From positions 124,001 through 188,000 of the IMG/VR virus record IMGVR_UViG_3300032294_002797: DNA of 64,000 nucleotides; one strand, 5' to 3'. This document shows positions 1-8,585 of the stretch, piece after piece (the first letter of the stretch is position 1; the number at the start of each line of letters is the position of its first letter). Under the pieces are notes generated by a model. It was not told the origin of the DNA. It searched no databases and saw nothing but the letters and a program-made list of their open reading frames with translations. The DNA is from a virus. Position numbers and translations under genes: made by a program.

Positions 1-344
1 TGATAATAGTCGATAGACTCTTGCCCATTTTTTTTATCTATATAGTGGTTAGATACTGTTTTTCCATCTCTAATTGCCTCCAAGCACCCAGGCCTTAATA
101 TGCTGATCAAAGCAGATAGATGTTCTATATTTCGAGGCTTTAGTTTTTTAGCCATAGACCGTCCAAGCCTAGACTCCAATTGAAAGCATCCTTTAGTATT
201 GCCGTCAGATATTAGGTCCCAGGTTTTAGAACAGTCTAGATTTAAACTATGTCTAATTGGATCAAACTCCACCAATAACTGGTTGTTTTCTGATGGAATA
301 ATATCGAATGAGCATCCACAATCGTAATTAAAAGTTTTAGGCAT
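1..344 (-). CDS. dnaE: DNA polymerase III alpha subunit, C-terminal fragment (split DnaE), partial
   Basis: Reading from ATG at 344 to the window edge gives about 114 residues that continue outside. After a short N-terminal leader containing CGC comes the DnaE block TWDLISDGNTKGCFQLES, then KKLKPRNIEHLSAL and ISILRPGCLEA. In family-C polymerases these lie just after the third catalytic aspartate, at the palm/fingers region. The gene is therefore the second half of the replicative polymerase whose first half is at 1228-3102. The exonuclease gene upstream overlaps its start by 8 bases. No intein motif is seen at the junction, so the two halves probably assemble non-covalently (inference). The 3' part is not visible. 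Confidence 0.88.
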   Translation of the reverse strand, partial: MPKTFNYDCGCSFDIIPSENNQLLVEFDPIRHSLNLDCSKTWDLISDGNTKGCFQLESRLGRSMAKKLKPRNIEHLSALISILRPGCLEAIRDGKTVSNHYIDKKNGQESIDYY

Positions 345-1044
345 GTTTATTTGACGACGATACAAATGAATCTTTGAACTTAACCTTTTGAGATACATTA
401 CGATGAAGTTTTAGAAATCTCATCAGTATCTCTGCACAGTCCTTAACATCTTTAAGAGCATCATGAGCACCTTTTTTATCTATGCCTAGATAATCTCTAA
501 GATTATCCATAGAATAGCTTTTAAGATCGTTATTTTGTTCAAACCAATAAAATACTAAGTTCATAATATCTATAACATCTCTTTGAAAGAAAATATTGCT
601 ATTACCTTCTTTATTGGTATCCCCATATTTCTGACTTAATCTATCAATAATTTTTAGATCAAAGCGATTAATATTGTATCCAGCTGGTAGCGGCGCAGAA
701 AATTGATTTTTCTTAGAACTTCTACTATGGTATTTTGTTAAATATTCTGTAAACATTTTCCAGGATTGTTCTTGAGGAGGATACTTGAGCCATTCGTCCA
801 GTACTTCTTTTTTGGAAGAACCCTTAACTTTGGCATGAAAATCCAAGATATCAGTTTCATATACATACTCAGGATTTTTTTCCAAAACTTCGGGCTTGAA
901 GTAAATATTAAATTCTGAATCTGGAATAATCTCTAGAGATATTGGATCAATTATCACCGAGGCTATCTGAACAGGACTACATTGAGTAGGATCGGAGCCG
1001 TCCGTCTCAAAATCAAAGACACATATTTTATTGTAGTTTATCAT
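337..1044 (-). CDS. dnaQ: DnaQ-type 3'-5' proofreading exonuclease (DEDDh)
   Basis: This 235-residue protein has the DEDDh exonuclease signature: Exo I CVFDFETDG (D11, E13), Exo II INRFDL (D129) and Exo III GAHDALKD (H194, D199). The family removes mispaired 3' ends using two metal ions. Its place between the two DnaE halves, with ATGA overlap upstream and 8-base overlap downstream, suggests it is the proofreading (epsilon-like) subunit of the phage polymerase; that role is inferred. A long insert (about residues 50-115) separates Exo I from Exo II, so this is not a minimal epsilon. Confidence 0.87.
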   Translation of the reverse strand: MINYNKICVFDFETDGSDPTQCSPVQIASVIIDPISLEIIPDSEFNIYFKPEVLEKNPEYVYETDILDFHAKVKGSSKKEVLDEWLKYPPQEQSWKMFTEYLTKYHSRSSKKNQFSAPLPAGYNINRFDLKIIDRLSQKYGDTNKEGNSNIFFQRDVIDIMNLVFYWFEQNNDLKSYSMDNLRDYLGIDKKGAHDALKDVKDCAEILMRFLKLHRNVSQKVKFKDSFVSSSNKHA

Positions 1045-1226
1045 GAGTTATTAGATTGAATTACTTCCACCTCTGTAATGGGCACAACTTGTATCTTTTC
1101 TCCCGTAGCAACAGACTGAGCATTAAATACTTTGCAGCAACTCAATCTTTCGTCTGGTATTCTCAGGTATTCTTGTTGATTGTATAAAAATTTATCACCA
1201 TTTTTTAAATCTGCCATTCTTGTCAT
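1041..1226 (-). CDS. Small hypothetical protein in polymerase operon
   Basis: Sixty-one residues. ATG at 1226 follows a GGGAG ribosome-binding site and the stop shares ATGA with the exonuclease start, so the reading frame is credible. It is probably a small beta-rich domain: LKNGDKFLYNQQEYLRI is followed by short strands. The same pattern (LKPGNIFFYRENIF, then a Cys/Tyr strand and a V/E-rich end) appears in the 81-residue protein at 60840-61085, so the two look like diverged paralogues. Function unknown; the position between polymerase halves suggests a replication accessory (inference). Confidence 0.65.
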   Translation of the reverse strand: MTRMADLKNGDKFLYNQQEYLRIPDERLSCCKVFNAQSVATGEKIQVVPITEVEVIQSNNS

Positions 1227-1227
1227 T

Positions 1228-3102
1228 TTATTCTCCCTTTTTTAAAATATCTTGTATAGTCATAATTTTATCTAACATAGCAACTCCCAATATGTCAAAC
1301 TTTATTATACCCAAAGATTCTAAATCTTGCATCTCCATACCGGCTATCGTTTGCTCATTTTTTACATCGTACACCATAGGACATATATCTTTTAAAGCAT
1401 GGGAGCTGATGGCTATGCCGGCGGCATGCTTGGATTGATTAGATTTCGTGCCCTCTAATCTTATAGCCTGTTCGAACCTTTTGGCAAGTGGTCCTTGTAA
1501 TTGTTGATTCTCATCTAAATAGCACCAATCTTTTAATTTATCTCCATTATTTTCTAATGCCCAGCGTATAATAGACGCTTCTCCCGTTTCTTCTTTCATT
1601 TCTTGTAGATCGTCAGCTATTTTAGCTTCATCTGGTATGTGCTTGGTGATATTGTTCATTTCATCGAAAGAAATATTACCATAAACACGCAATACATCTT
1701 TCAAGGCTCCTCTTCCTTTGATTGTATTAAACGTAATCATCTGAGAAACTTTATCATGTCCATATTTCTTTTTAATATATTCGATAATATTTTCTCTTTG
1801 ATTGATAGGAACATCAACATCTATATCTGGCATAGAGATATGTTCTGCAGTATTTCTACCAGCATTATAAAATCTATCAAACATTAGATTATACTTAATT
1901 GGATCTATATTGGTAATACCTATTAAATAGGAGACCAAACAACCAGCAGCACTTCCTCTGCCCGGCCCGGGAAGCCAGTTATTGCTTCTTACATAGTTCA
2001 CTATATCCTGCACTATTAGAAAATAGCTAGATAGGTCAGCACCTTGTAGAACTTCTAGTTCGTATTTGATTCTATCTACATATGCGCCATGTTGTTCTTT
2101 ATCTACTAGTGGAACTATTTTTTCTTTCCATCCTTTTCTACACAACTCTCTGAGATATTCTGCATCATCATAACCCTGAGGACAAGAGAACGGAGGTAAA
2201 TTAGGCTTGCTCAAGATATTGTATTCTTCACATAAAGAATCTATATAATTCGTATTCTCTATTTCTTCTTCGGTATGAAGGGTTCGTATTTCATCTTGTG
2301 ATAGTATATGAAAATTATCAGATAGGAAAAAGGCTGATAAACCTATATCCTCGGAATTTGATAATTTTTTATTGATCTCTGGAAATGTTGTTTTTAAATT
2401 ATTGCATAATAGGATTCTTTGATCTACCGCATCTTCTTTTCTACAATAATGGGCATCTGGTGTGCAGACCACTTTGGTATTTGTAATCTTAGATAATTCC
2501 CTAATACACTCCGTCAAATGTACTTGAATAGTCAAATTATGCTTATCCATCAATTGACTTTCCAAGAAAACATTTTCCTTACCAAATACATCTTGCAACT
2601 TATGTATATTTTGAGATCCAATATTTTTCCAGTCGGATATGATTTTATCACTATCTATCAATTTATCAGACAAAACAGAGCCTAAGTGTCCGCATATAGC
2701 TATCAGATTGCCATTAACTAAATGCCCTAATCTATCAAGATCTAGCCTAGGTCTGTGGTAATATAGGTCTGGCTTGTTTGATTCTGACACTATCTGTATC
2801 AAGTTTTTCCATCCATCATAGTTTTTTGCTAATACTAAAAGATGGCTTAATTTTTTATTCGATTTGTCCTGTATGGCAGCATCTTGTGACGAAATGTATA
2901 ATTCACAGCCCAAAATCGGCTTGATGCCATTTCGTCTCATTTCTGTATAAAATTTAATAGCGCCAGCTATATTACCATGATCGGTAAGAGCACAGGATTT
3001 GGCACCTATCTCCAAACAGCGAGAAGCGATCTGAGACGGTTTGGATAGTCCATCCAATAGGCTGTACATTGAATGCACATGGAGAGGAATGTATTTCTTC
3101 AT
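1228..3102 (-). CDS. dnaE: DNA polymerase III alpha subunit, N-terminal fragment (split DnaE)
   Basis: A 624-residue protein with an N-terminal PHP domain (PLHVHS with H8 and H10, TDHGN at 40-44) and the first part of a family-C polymerase core. The core shows LPGPGRGSAAGCLVSY (377-392), the catalytic pair MPDIDVD (D426, D428) and the third aspartate in IIKFDILG (D603). It stops 21 residues after D603, where ordinary DnaE (about 1,160 residues) continues into the block found at 1-344. All three catalytic carboxylates are therefore on this fragment. It starts in a TAATG overlap with the nuclease gene upstream. A typical N-terminal OB or clamp-binding tail is not expected here and none is visible. 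Confidence 0.92.
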   Translation of the reverse strand: MKKYIPLHVHSMYSLLDGLSKPSQIASRCLEIGAKSCALTDHGNIAGAIKFYTEMRRNGIKPILGCELYISSQDAAIQDKSNKKLSHLLVLAKNYDGWKNLIQIVSESNKPDLYYHRPRLDLDRLGHLVNGNLIAICGHLGSVLSDKLIDSDKIISDWKNIGSQNIHKLQDVFGKENVFLESQLMDKHNLTIQVHLTECIRELSKITNTKVVCTPDAHYCRKEDAVDQRILLCNNLKTTFPEINKKLSNSEDIGLSAFFLSDNFHILSQDEIRTLHTEEEIENTNYIDSLCEEYNILSKPNLPPFSCPQGYDDAEYLRELCRKGWKEKIVPLVDKEQHGAYVDRIKYELEVLQGADLSSYFLIVQDIVNYVRSNNWLPGPGRGSAAGCLVSYLIGITNIDPIKYNLMFDRFYNAGRNTAEHISMPDIDVDVPINQRENIIEYIKKKYGHDKVSQMITFNTIKGRGALKDVLRVYGNISFDEMNNITKHIPDEAKIADDLQEMKEETGEASIIRWALENNGDKLKDWCYLDENQQLQGPLAKRFEQAIRLEGTKSNQSKHAAGIAISSHALKDICPMVYDVKNEQTIAGMEMQDLESLGIIKFDILGVAMLDKIMTIQDILKKGE

Positions 3103-4145
3103 TATTCGGCAGAACCGGGCGCTTTGTATTGACCGATATTATAGCCTTCGCGCTGGTATGTGTCAATGGCATATTCCATTCCGTGTAAGTCTATTTCATG
3201 TTTTATTTGTTCACACTGTGTCATATGTTTGTCAATCGGAGTAACTTGCTTCGATCTGTATTCTATGATCGGTAAATGCTCACTATTCTCGAATGTATTT
3301 TTACCAAAATGACATAATTTAGTGCATTTCCAACTTTTATTGAGTTGTGGATTTGTAGTATTTCTGATACTATCAAATTTATTTTTTAGCATCATTTCTA
3401 CTTGATGAAGATGAGAGTCGTCAAAACAAACAGAAAACATTCCGCCATCATTTATAAAATTAATAGATACAATCACATGCTTAATAGCAGGATACAACTG
3501 CTTAATGGCATAATAATATAACATTAATTGAGCGTCTCTATGTAATTTATCTAGAGTTTTTTCCTCTCCGGTTGCCCAATCTAATCTTTTCCCTGTTTTC
3601 CAGTCGATCACTTCTAGTGTATCGTCGTTAACTTTGGTAATAAGATCGATAGTTCCTTTGATAGCCAAATTACCTGTGAGTCGCCCTTCTTTGGTGAGAT
3701 AGTCATATTTTGCCCAATCTTTTTTTATTTCTATATCGAAATGTTGTTCGGGTTGAACTATATCTCGTTGTCTAGGATCGAACATTCCATTATTATGTTC
3801 TAAAGCTTTATATACCCACTTATAACAATCTTTATAGTCCGTGCTAGACCATGCATGATGAGTAAATAAACTAGTATAATATTGGTAAACCTGTTCTATA
3901 ATAGTGTCTAAATTATAGTTCTTGACATCTACTTGATTAACAATATCATCATAAAAATATGGTCTGCCTTGTTGTGTACACATCTTGATTTCTGCCAAAA
4001 TTTCAAAAACCTTATGGCATATTGTGCCCTTATCTGCTTTTTTATTGGATGGCGATTTTATACCTAGGTTATATTCTATAAAATATTGCATAGGACAAAA
4101 AGAATGAGTTCCATAACTGGAACTGCGTATATATGTAACAATCAT
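3102..4145 (-). CDS. PD-(D/E)XK nuclease, RecB/Cas4-like exonuclease
   Basis: A 347-residue protein with the order of motifs of the PDDEXK_1/RecB family: an N-terminal helix with SFCPMQYF, HKVFE, then GTIDLI (Asp ligand) and VIDWKTG (E/D-x-K core), followed by RDAQLMLYYYAIK (the QxxxY motif). Such enzymes process DNA ends during recombination or recycle host DNA. Cysteines near the N terminus (SFCPM) and C terminus (KCTKLC) could suggest an Fe-S cluster as in Cas4/AddB, but the spacing is not canonical, so I do not claim one. It overlaps dnaE by one base and the dNMP kinase by ATGA. Confidence 0.85.
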   Translation of the reverse strand: MIVTYIRSSSYGTHSFCPMQYFIEYNLGIKSPSNKKADKGTICHKVFEILAEIKMCTQQGRPYFYDDIVNQVDVKNYNLDTIIEQVYQYYTSLFTHHAWSSTDYKDCYKWVYKALEHNNGMFDPRQRDIVQPEQHFDIEIKKDWAKYDYLTKEGRLTGNLAIKGTIDLITKVNDDTLEVIDWKTGKRLDWATGEEKTLDKLHRDAQLMLYYYAIKQLYPAIKHVIVSINFINDGGMFSVCFDDSHLHQVEMMLKNKFDSIRNTTNPQLNKSWKCTKLCHFGKNTFENSEHLPIIEYRSKQVTPIDKHMTQCEQIKHEIDLHGMEYAIDTYQREGYNIGQYKAPGSAE

Positions 4146-4723
4146 ATTTTGTCCTTTAGTAATTGGGTCAAAAATTGAGCTATAATTGTATTTTGCTCTG
4201 GTATTTTAATATCGTGGTTCTCTATTACCAAATCAAATACAGAATGATCGTATCCAGGGGCGTCGAGCGCTATCTCACTCTCATGGTTTGAGCTATAAGG
4301 GTTTCTATTTAATTTGATAATGCAACCACCAGCCTTTTTTATAGCGGACACCTCGTTGGGAAATCGACAATCTGCGATAATGGCCAAATCCACGTTATCT
4401 CTATGAATTTTATTAATAGTAGCATTGGCCCATACATCAGTTTGTATATTTCGAAAAATATCGGTGCCAACAAACTGCATAACTTCTCGTGAGGTCATTT
4501 GTTGTTTTTGCCAGTAACAATCGACTAGCTCATTTTTTTGAGCATCAGAACCGTAGCATTGATCATATGTCAATCCTAAAATATCCATACAAATATTTTT
4601 TTTGAGTGGATCAGCGAAATTATAGATACAACATTTGAGATCGGGATATAAAGATACCACAAACTCAGCGGATGTTGTTTTACCAGATTGTTTTTTACCG
4701 GCGAAAGCTATAATATGTGTCAT
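4142..4723 (-). CDS. Deoxynucleoside monophosphate kinase (T4 gp1-like)
   Basis: A 193-residue P-loop kinase. Walker A is GKKQSGKTT at residues 9-17; NFADPLKKNI, QFVGTDIFR and IIADCRFPNEV match the phage dNMP kinase family that converts dNMPs to dNDPs for phage DNA synthesis. It sits with the primase, helicase and polymerase genes and upstream of the nuclease that would release nucleotides. The length is slightly below T4 gp1 (about 240). Another P-loop NMP kinase is possible but the motifs favour dNMP kinase. Confidence 0.82.
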   Translation of the reverse strand: MTHIIAFAGKKQSGKTTSAEFVVSLYPDLKCCIYNFADPLKKNICMDILGLTYDQCYGSDAQKNELVDCYWQKQQMTSREVMQFVGTDIFRNIQTDVWANATINKIHRDNVDLAIIADCRFPNEVSAIKKAGGCIIKLNRNPYSSNHESEIALDAPGYDHSVFDLVIENHDIKIPEQNTIIAQFLTQLLKDKI

Positions 4724-4728
4724 AAAAA

Positions 4729-5892
4729 TTAGTTAGGCAATAGAGGGAGAATATCTTGTTTAATCTCTTCTATTGTCATTTCTCCTATATCATTTTTTCG
4801 GATATTATCGGGTATAATAACTTTGTATGTATTTTGACATTTTGATCTAATTTGTTCTGCTGCTTTTTTTCCTGCTTCATCATTATCGGCCAAAACGAAC
4901 ACGCTCATCGCTCCTGATCCATCAAGAATCATTTTTTGACGATCACTAATAGATGAGCCGAAAATGGCAACGCTGTGATGAATACCGGCTTCTTCTAGTC
5001 TCCATACATTACCCGGACTCTCTACAATAATAACATATTGATCTTTGTGTATATGATCTTTTGCAAACCAATAGTTATATAAGTGATTTTGACTTTTAAA
5101 ATTTAAGCTGTGTTTCCATTTAGAATACATATATTTGTATTCTTCTTTGGGACACGCTAGTATAGGATCGTGAAACAGATGGCAGTCGTTACACTTCTCA
5201 TATATACTTCTGCCTGAGCATCCAATCATATACTCATGCTTATTATCATATATAGGAGCAACCACTCTATTATACATTTCTTTATTTGGCTTATTACATA
5301 AGCCTATATCATATTTATCTAAAATCTCTTTAGAAAATCCTCTATTAATAAAATACTCGGATGGAATAATCAAATTTTTTCTGACAGTATCTCTATTGGG
5401 ATGATTGGTTTTTTCAGACATGCGAGGATTCGACATCTGGTTAATAATGGATGTAAACTGTTGCTTATTTCTATGAGTAGTAGAGATTTTAATATCTGCT
5501 AAATTTTTATTGAGAAATTTAGAAACAAAATCTATAGTTTCTTTAAAAGAGCATGCTTCATCACCATCTTTTGACCAATCATATTTGGAATGAGATAAAA
5601 TGCCTCTCACAAAACCTAGTATAGAACCTTTAAAAATTTGTTCACAATTATGAGTTCTGCACTTCCAATTACCCCTATAAGAATCTCCTTGCACATAAAG
5701 ATTTATGGCACTTATATTATCTCCTCCATGTATAGGACAAGCCATAGAAATCATTTTAGAGGATGTTTTGTATTCTAAAGAAAAATGATTTAGTAGTTCT
5801 TCTATATTATCACAAAGATTATCGCACAAAATTTTAAGTTTTGCTTGATCATTCAAATGGGATTTCTGATTCGTTTTTTTCATTGTTTTCAT
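4729..5892 (-). CDS. dnaG: DnaG-type DNA primase
   Basis: A 387-residue primase. The N terminus has a CHC2-like zinc site (ACPIHGG and CRTHNCE, residues about 52-84). The middle region carries INRGFSKEILDKYDIG and NRVVAPIYD, typical of the DnaG core, with an extra Cys/His cluster (KCNDCHLFH, ACPKE). The TOPRIM metal sites are VESPGNVWRLEEAG and LADNDEAGKK. There is no obvious C-terminal DnaB-binding domain. It overlaps the helicase gene by 44 bases, and an alternative ATG at 5883 is possible. It would make RNA primers at the phage fork with the DnaB protein encoded just upstream. Confidence 0.9.
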   Translation of the reverse strand: MKTMKKTNQKSHLNDQAKLKILCDNLCDNIEELLNHFSLEYKTSSKMISMACPIHGGDNISAINLYVQGDSYRGNWKCRTHNCEQIFKGSILGFVRGILSHSKYDWSKDGDEACSFKETIDFVSKFLNKNLADIKISTTHRNKQQFTSIINQMSNPRMSEKTNHPNRDTVRKNLIIPSEYFINRGFSKEILDKYDIGLCNKPNKEMYNRVVAPIYDNKHEYMIGCSGRSIYEKCNDCHLFHDPILACPKEEYKYMYSKWKHSLNFKSQNHLYNYWFAKDHIHKDQYVIIVESPGNVWRLEEAGIHHSVAIFGSSISDRQKMILDGSGAMSVFVLADNDEAGKKAAEQIRSKCQNTYKVIIPDNIRKNDIGEMTIEEIKQDILPLLPN

Positions 5893-7315
5893 CGATAATA
5901 AATCCGTTAGAGCGGGATCCGCTGTTCTTCATTAGTTCAAGTTTGGTTTGACCTTCAGTGATCTTGGCGCACCAGCCCTTCATGTGACAATTAATATAAT
6001 CGTTGTCGTCGAGTCCGCCACCATGTCGGCTCACAAGCGGTACGAGCTTCCTATTTCCATTATCCGGACCATCTTCTGCGATTTCCTCTGGTGTTTTTCT
6101 TTTGAATATACTGAAATTGCTACACAACCATATAATTCTATCCGAGCCAGATGCGGTATCTGTGCTTTCTTTAGAGATACCATCTCTATTTAATTGAACA
6201 AAAGCAACAATAGGAATTTTATATTTACTGGCAAAATTATGCAATGATGTCATCATAAAACCAAGAACCTGGTATTCTTTTAAGTCTTGTGACATACCTT
6301 GGGTGTCCATCAATTTAAGATAATCATAAAAAATTACACAATCTTTAGCGGAGCCATCTGGATTAAGGCCAACCTCTTTGACTATCCATCGTCTCATTAT
6401 GGCTAGTTGATCCTCAAAGGGCTTGCCTGCAATAGATTTGTAATACAAAGGAGTTTGTTTAAGATCAGCCGTTGCGACCTTGATTTTTTCTAACTTGCTG
6501 GCAGACTCGGCAAATTTTCCGGTTTCTATATGGTTTATTTCCATCTCTGTCATCATAGCAATAACACGATTAACATGATCTTCCTTGGTCATTTCTGTAT
6601 CCATATTGAGCACAGGAATTTTTAGTTTATTGGCAATATAAAATCCTATATTATCAGACAACAAGGTTTTACCTGTTTTGGGTCGTGCAGCAATAACGTT
6701 TATGGTGCTTTTTCTAAGACCACCACCTATTGCATTATCATATGCAGGAAACCCTGTCGGGATACCCACTTGATCTATGGGATTATTTATGAGTTGATCT
6801 ATATATTCGTCTAAATTAGAGGCTATGCTTTCCGGTCCAGAATCAGAATCATTTAGCAACGACGAAAAATCAAAAATGGCATCCTCTGCTATGCCAAGTA
6901 TCGAACCTACACTCTCCGTTCCTGTAACATCTAAGATTTTATCCTGCGCTTTTTCTAGCTGGTTTCTTAGAAGCCTAGCGATTTCTAGCTTTCTAATTTT
7001 TGCTGCAAATTTTCTAATATTTTCACTATTGACAGGAAAATCTAGAATAGCTTTAAGGTGTTGTGTTTCTTCTTTTTTGTTAAAAAAGTGAGATAAACCC
7101 AGTTCCGAAGAAGCAGATAAAATAGTGGCAACGTCGATCTTAGGACGATGTTCTTGATCAAAAATATGTTTTAAGCATCTATAGATAATCTTATTGCTAT
7201 CTACAGTAAAAGTGCTTTCTTGTATCAGGTCGGCTATCTCTAAATAGCTTTCATCCCCATATACAGATATTCCCGCCAAAACAGCTCTCTCTGCTGCTGT
7301 ATCACAAAGTATCAT
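5849..7315 (-). CDS. dnaB: Replicative DNA helicase, DnaB family
   Basis: A 488-residue hexameric-helicase protein. The N-terminal domain (AAERAVLAGI, then VDSNKIIYRCL) is the DnaB N-terminal fold. The RecA-like C-terminal domain has GIPTGFPAYDNAIGGGLRK, Walker A ARPKTGKT and Walker B CVIFYDYLKLM. I choose ATG at 7315 because it lies 6 bases after AGGAG and in an ATGA overlap with the preceding gene; the longer frame would need a TTG at 7333. It unwinds DNA 5' to 3' ahead of the polymerase. Confidence 0.93.
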   Translation of the reverse strand: MILCDTAAERAVLAGISVYGDESYLEIADLIQESTFTVDSNKIIYRCLKHIFDQEHRPKIDVATILSASSELGLSHFFNKKEETQHLKAILDFPVNSENIRKFAAKIRKLEIARLLRNQLEKAQDKILDVTGTESVGSILGIAEDAIFDFSSLLNDSDSGPESIASNLDEYIDQLINNPIDQVGIPTGFPAYDNAIGGGLRKSTINVIAARPKTGKTLLSDNIGFYIANKLKIPVLNMDTEMTKEDHVNRVIAMMTEMEINHIETGKFAESASKLEKIKVATADLKQTPLYYKSIAGKPFEDQLAIMRRWIVKEVGLNPDGSAKDCVIFYDYLKLMDTQGMSQDLKEYQVLGFMMTSLHNFASKYKIPIVAFVQLNRDGISKESTDTASGSDRIIWLCSNFSIFKRKTPEEIAEDGPDNGNRKLVPLVSRHGGGLDDNDYINCHMKGWCAKITEGQTKLELMKNSGSRSNGFIIDENNEKNESEIPFE

Positions 7316-7695
7316 CCTGGACTCCTGGCACAAGCATTACACTTGTATCTCTCTTTCGCTTCCGATAAAAGATTTGGATTTATTTCCTCTGTTCTGCCAC
7401 AAACCCTGCACTTAACGGATACAGGTTCGAATTTTCTTGATCTAGGAGTTGGGCCATATACAGATAGTGCCTTATCGATTGCAGTATCTGCTTTATGTAG
7501 TTGTGCCTCCATCATACTGTCAAATTTATTGGCAAAATTTCCGGGCGTCCGTCTATTGGTTTTTGTTTTGATAGGACTAGCATCAATTGTTTCTAATTCA
7601 TGGTCACCAGAAGAAACTGGTTCCTTTTGTTGAGGCAACATAGACTGCAACATCGCAATCATTTGAGTAATTTGTTCTGGCGTTAAATTATCCAT
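7312..7695 (-). CDS. Small zinc-ribbon protein upstream of DnaB
   Basis: 127 residues. The N terminus is a short helix (LTPEQITQMIAMLQSML), the middle is low-complexity and basic, and the C terminus carries CRVCGRTEEI and KCNACARS, i.e. two CxxC pairs about 22 residues apart that fit a zinc ribbon. Its ATG overlaps the upstream gene by 8 bases after AAAGGGATGA. Its location beside the helicase suggests a DNA-binding or helicase-loading role, but that is only inference. Confidence 0.65.
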   Translation of the reverse strand: MDNLTPEQITQMIAMLQSMLPQQKEPVSSGDHELETIDASPIKTKTNRRTPGNFANKFDSMMEAQLHKADTAIDKALSVYGPTPRSRKFEPVSVKCRVCGRTEEINPNLLSEAKERYKCNACARSPG

Positions 7696-8179
7696 TATAT
7701 TTCATCCCTTTACTTTTTTGTATTGATATCAAAATGTCGGATAAATTTTTTATAGATGTGGCTAAATATGTGAGCCTATCTGCTCGTTGTTTGGCAAATT
7801 TTTTAATTTTGTTTAGAGAAGATGCTCTGTCATTATGTTTGATAGCCTGCGAAGATTTTTCTACATAGCCATAGCCTTTATAATTATTGATATCATCGGC
7901 TATAACCTCTTTGAGCGTTTCTTCTGCCCAATTAATTCTAGCTATTTCTCGGTTCAATGTTCGCTGCACATGAAAAGCAAATTGTCCAAGCCGATATGCT
8001 ATTTGTCCACAATCTTCTGTGGTTAACTTTTCTAAGATATCTCGTGACATTGTGAGATATTGGTTTAGCTCTGTTTCTGGTAAAGTATCACTAATATATT
8101 TGTTCAGACCTATACTAGATTCATATTCATCCAGAATCTTATCCCATTCTGATACTTCTTCTTTTGATGTTTTATTCAT
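7688..8179 (-). CDS. Hypothetical helical protein
   Basis: 163 residues, no family recognised. It is predicted mostly helical and charged (DRASSLNKIKKFAKQRADRLTYLATSIKNL is one of several amphipathic helices). Overlaps of 8 bases at both ends and its place between a zinc protein and a nuclease in the replication operon support a real gene. A single-strand binding protein or loader would be expected somewhere in this region, but nothing in this sequence identifies it as such. Confidence 0.6.
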   Translation of the reverse strand: MNKTSKEEVSEWDKILDEYESSIGLNKYISDTLPETELNQYLTMSRDILEKLTTEDCGQIAYRLGQFAFHVQRTLNREIARINWAEETLKEVIADDINNYKGYGYVEKSSQAIKHNDRASSLNKIKKFAKQRADRLTYLATSIKNLSDILISIQKSKGMKYNG

Positions 8180-8585
8180 TCAATAGCCTTTGTTTCCATT
8201 CGTCTGGAGTTTCATTATACGGTAGTTCTATATATCTGATATTATTGATTTCGCACCATTCTTTTTTTTCAGCGTCTCTTTTTTTATGCTTAGCAAAGCC
8301 CATTTGGTTAACATGGAAAAAGCCCACAAACTTGTAATGTTGTTCTCCGTGTACTTCTATACATTTTTTAGTTAGCGGTAAGTAAAAATCTAGATATAAA
8401 GTTTCTGATCTTCTGATTGATATCGGAACCTCTTCGAGAATTTGCAAAGTAGGATAACATTCTTTTACTAGGGTCCTAGCGGTTAAATGCAAGTCTGATT
8501 TATTATTATAAGTATGACCATGAGATATGCCTCCAGACAAGCTCCAATTTTGTATATTACCATCAAGATCTATTACTTGCTGCAT
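8172..8585 (-). CDS. EDxHD/Vsr-like PD-(D/E)XK endonuclease
   Basis: 137 residues. The block LYLDFYLPLTKKCIEVHGEQHY followed by KRDAEKKEWCEINNIRYIELPY resembles small Vsr-like nucleases in which a DFYLP aspartate and an E-x-H-G-E-Q-H segment bind metal; a known relative is the catalytic domain of the I-Bth0305I homing endonuclease (EDxHD type). It could be a stand-alone homing nuclease or a repair enzyme. It overlaps recA by 13 bases and the downstream gene by 8, so it is embedded in the operon rather than loosely inserted. Confidence 0.65.
   Translation of the reverse strand: MQQVIDLDGNIQNWSLSGGISHGHTYNNKSDLHLTARTLVKECYPTLQILEEVPISIRRSETLYLDFYLPLTKKCIEVHGEQHYKFVGFFHVNQMGFAKHKKRDAEKKEWCEINNIRYIELPYNETPDEWKQRLLNE

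Noticed and set aside
344-1228. Intein explaining the DnaE split
   Set aside because: Neither fragment has intein blocks (N-terminal Cys with C-L-x-x-x-T, TxxH, or HN-C at the junction). The genes between are an exonuclease and a small protein.
7312-7333. DnaB start at 7333
   Set aside because: This would be a TTG. ATG 7315 has AGGAG at the right distance and an ATGA overlap.
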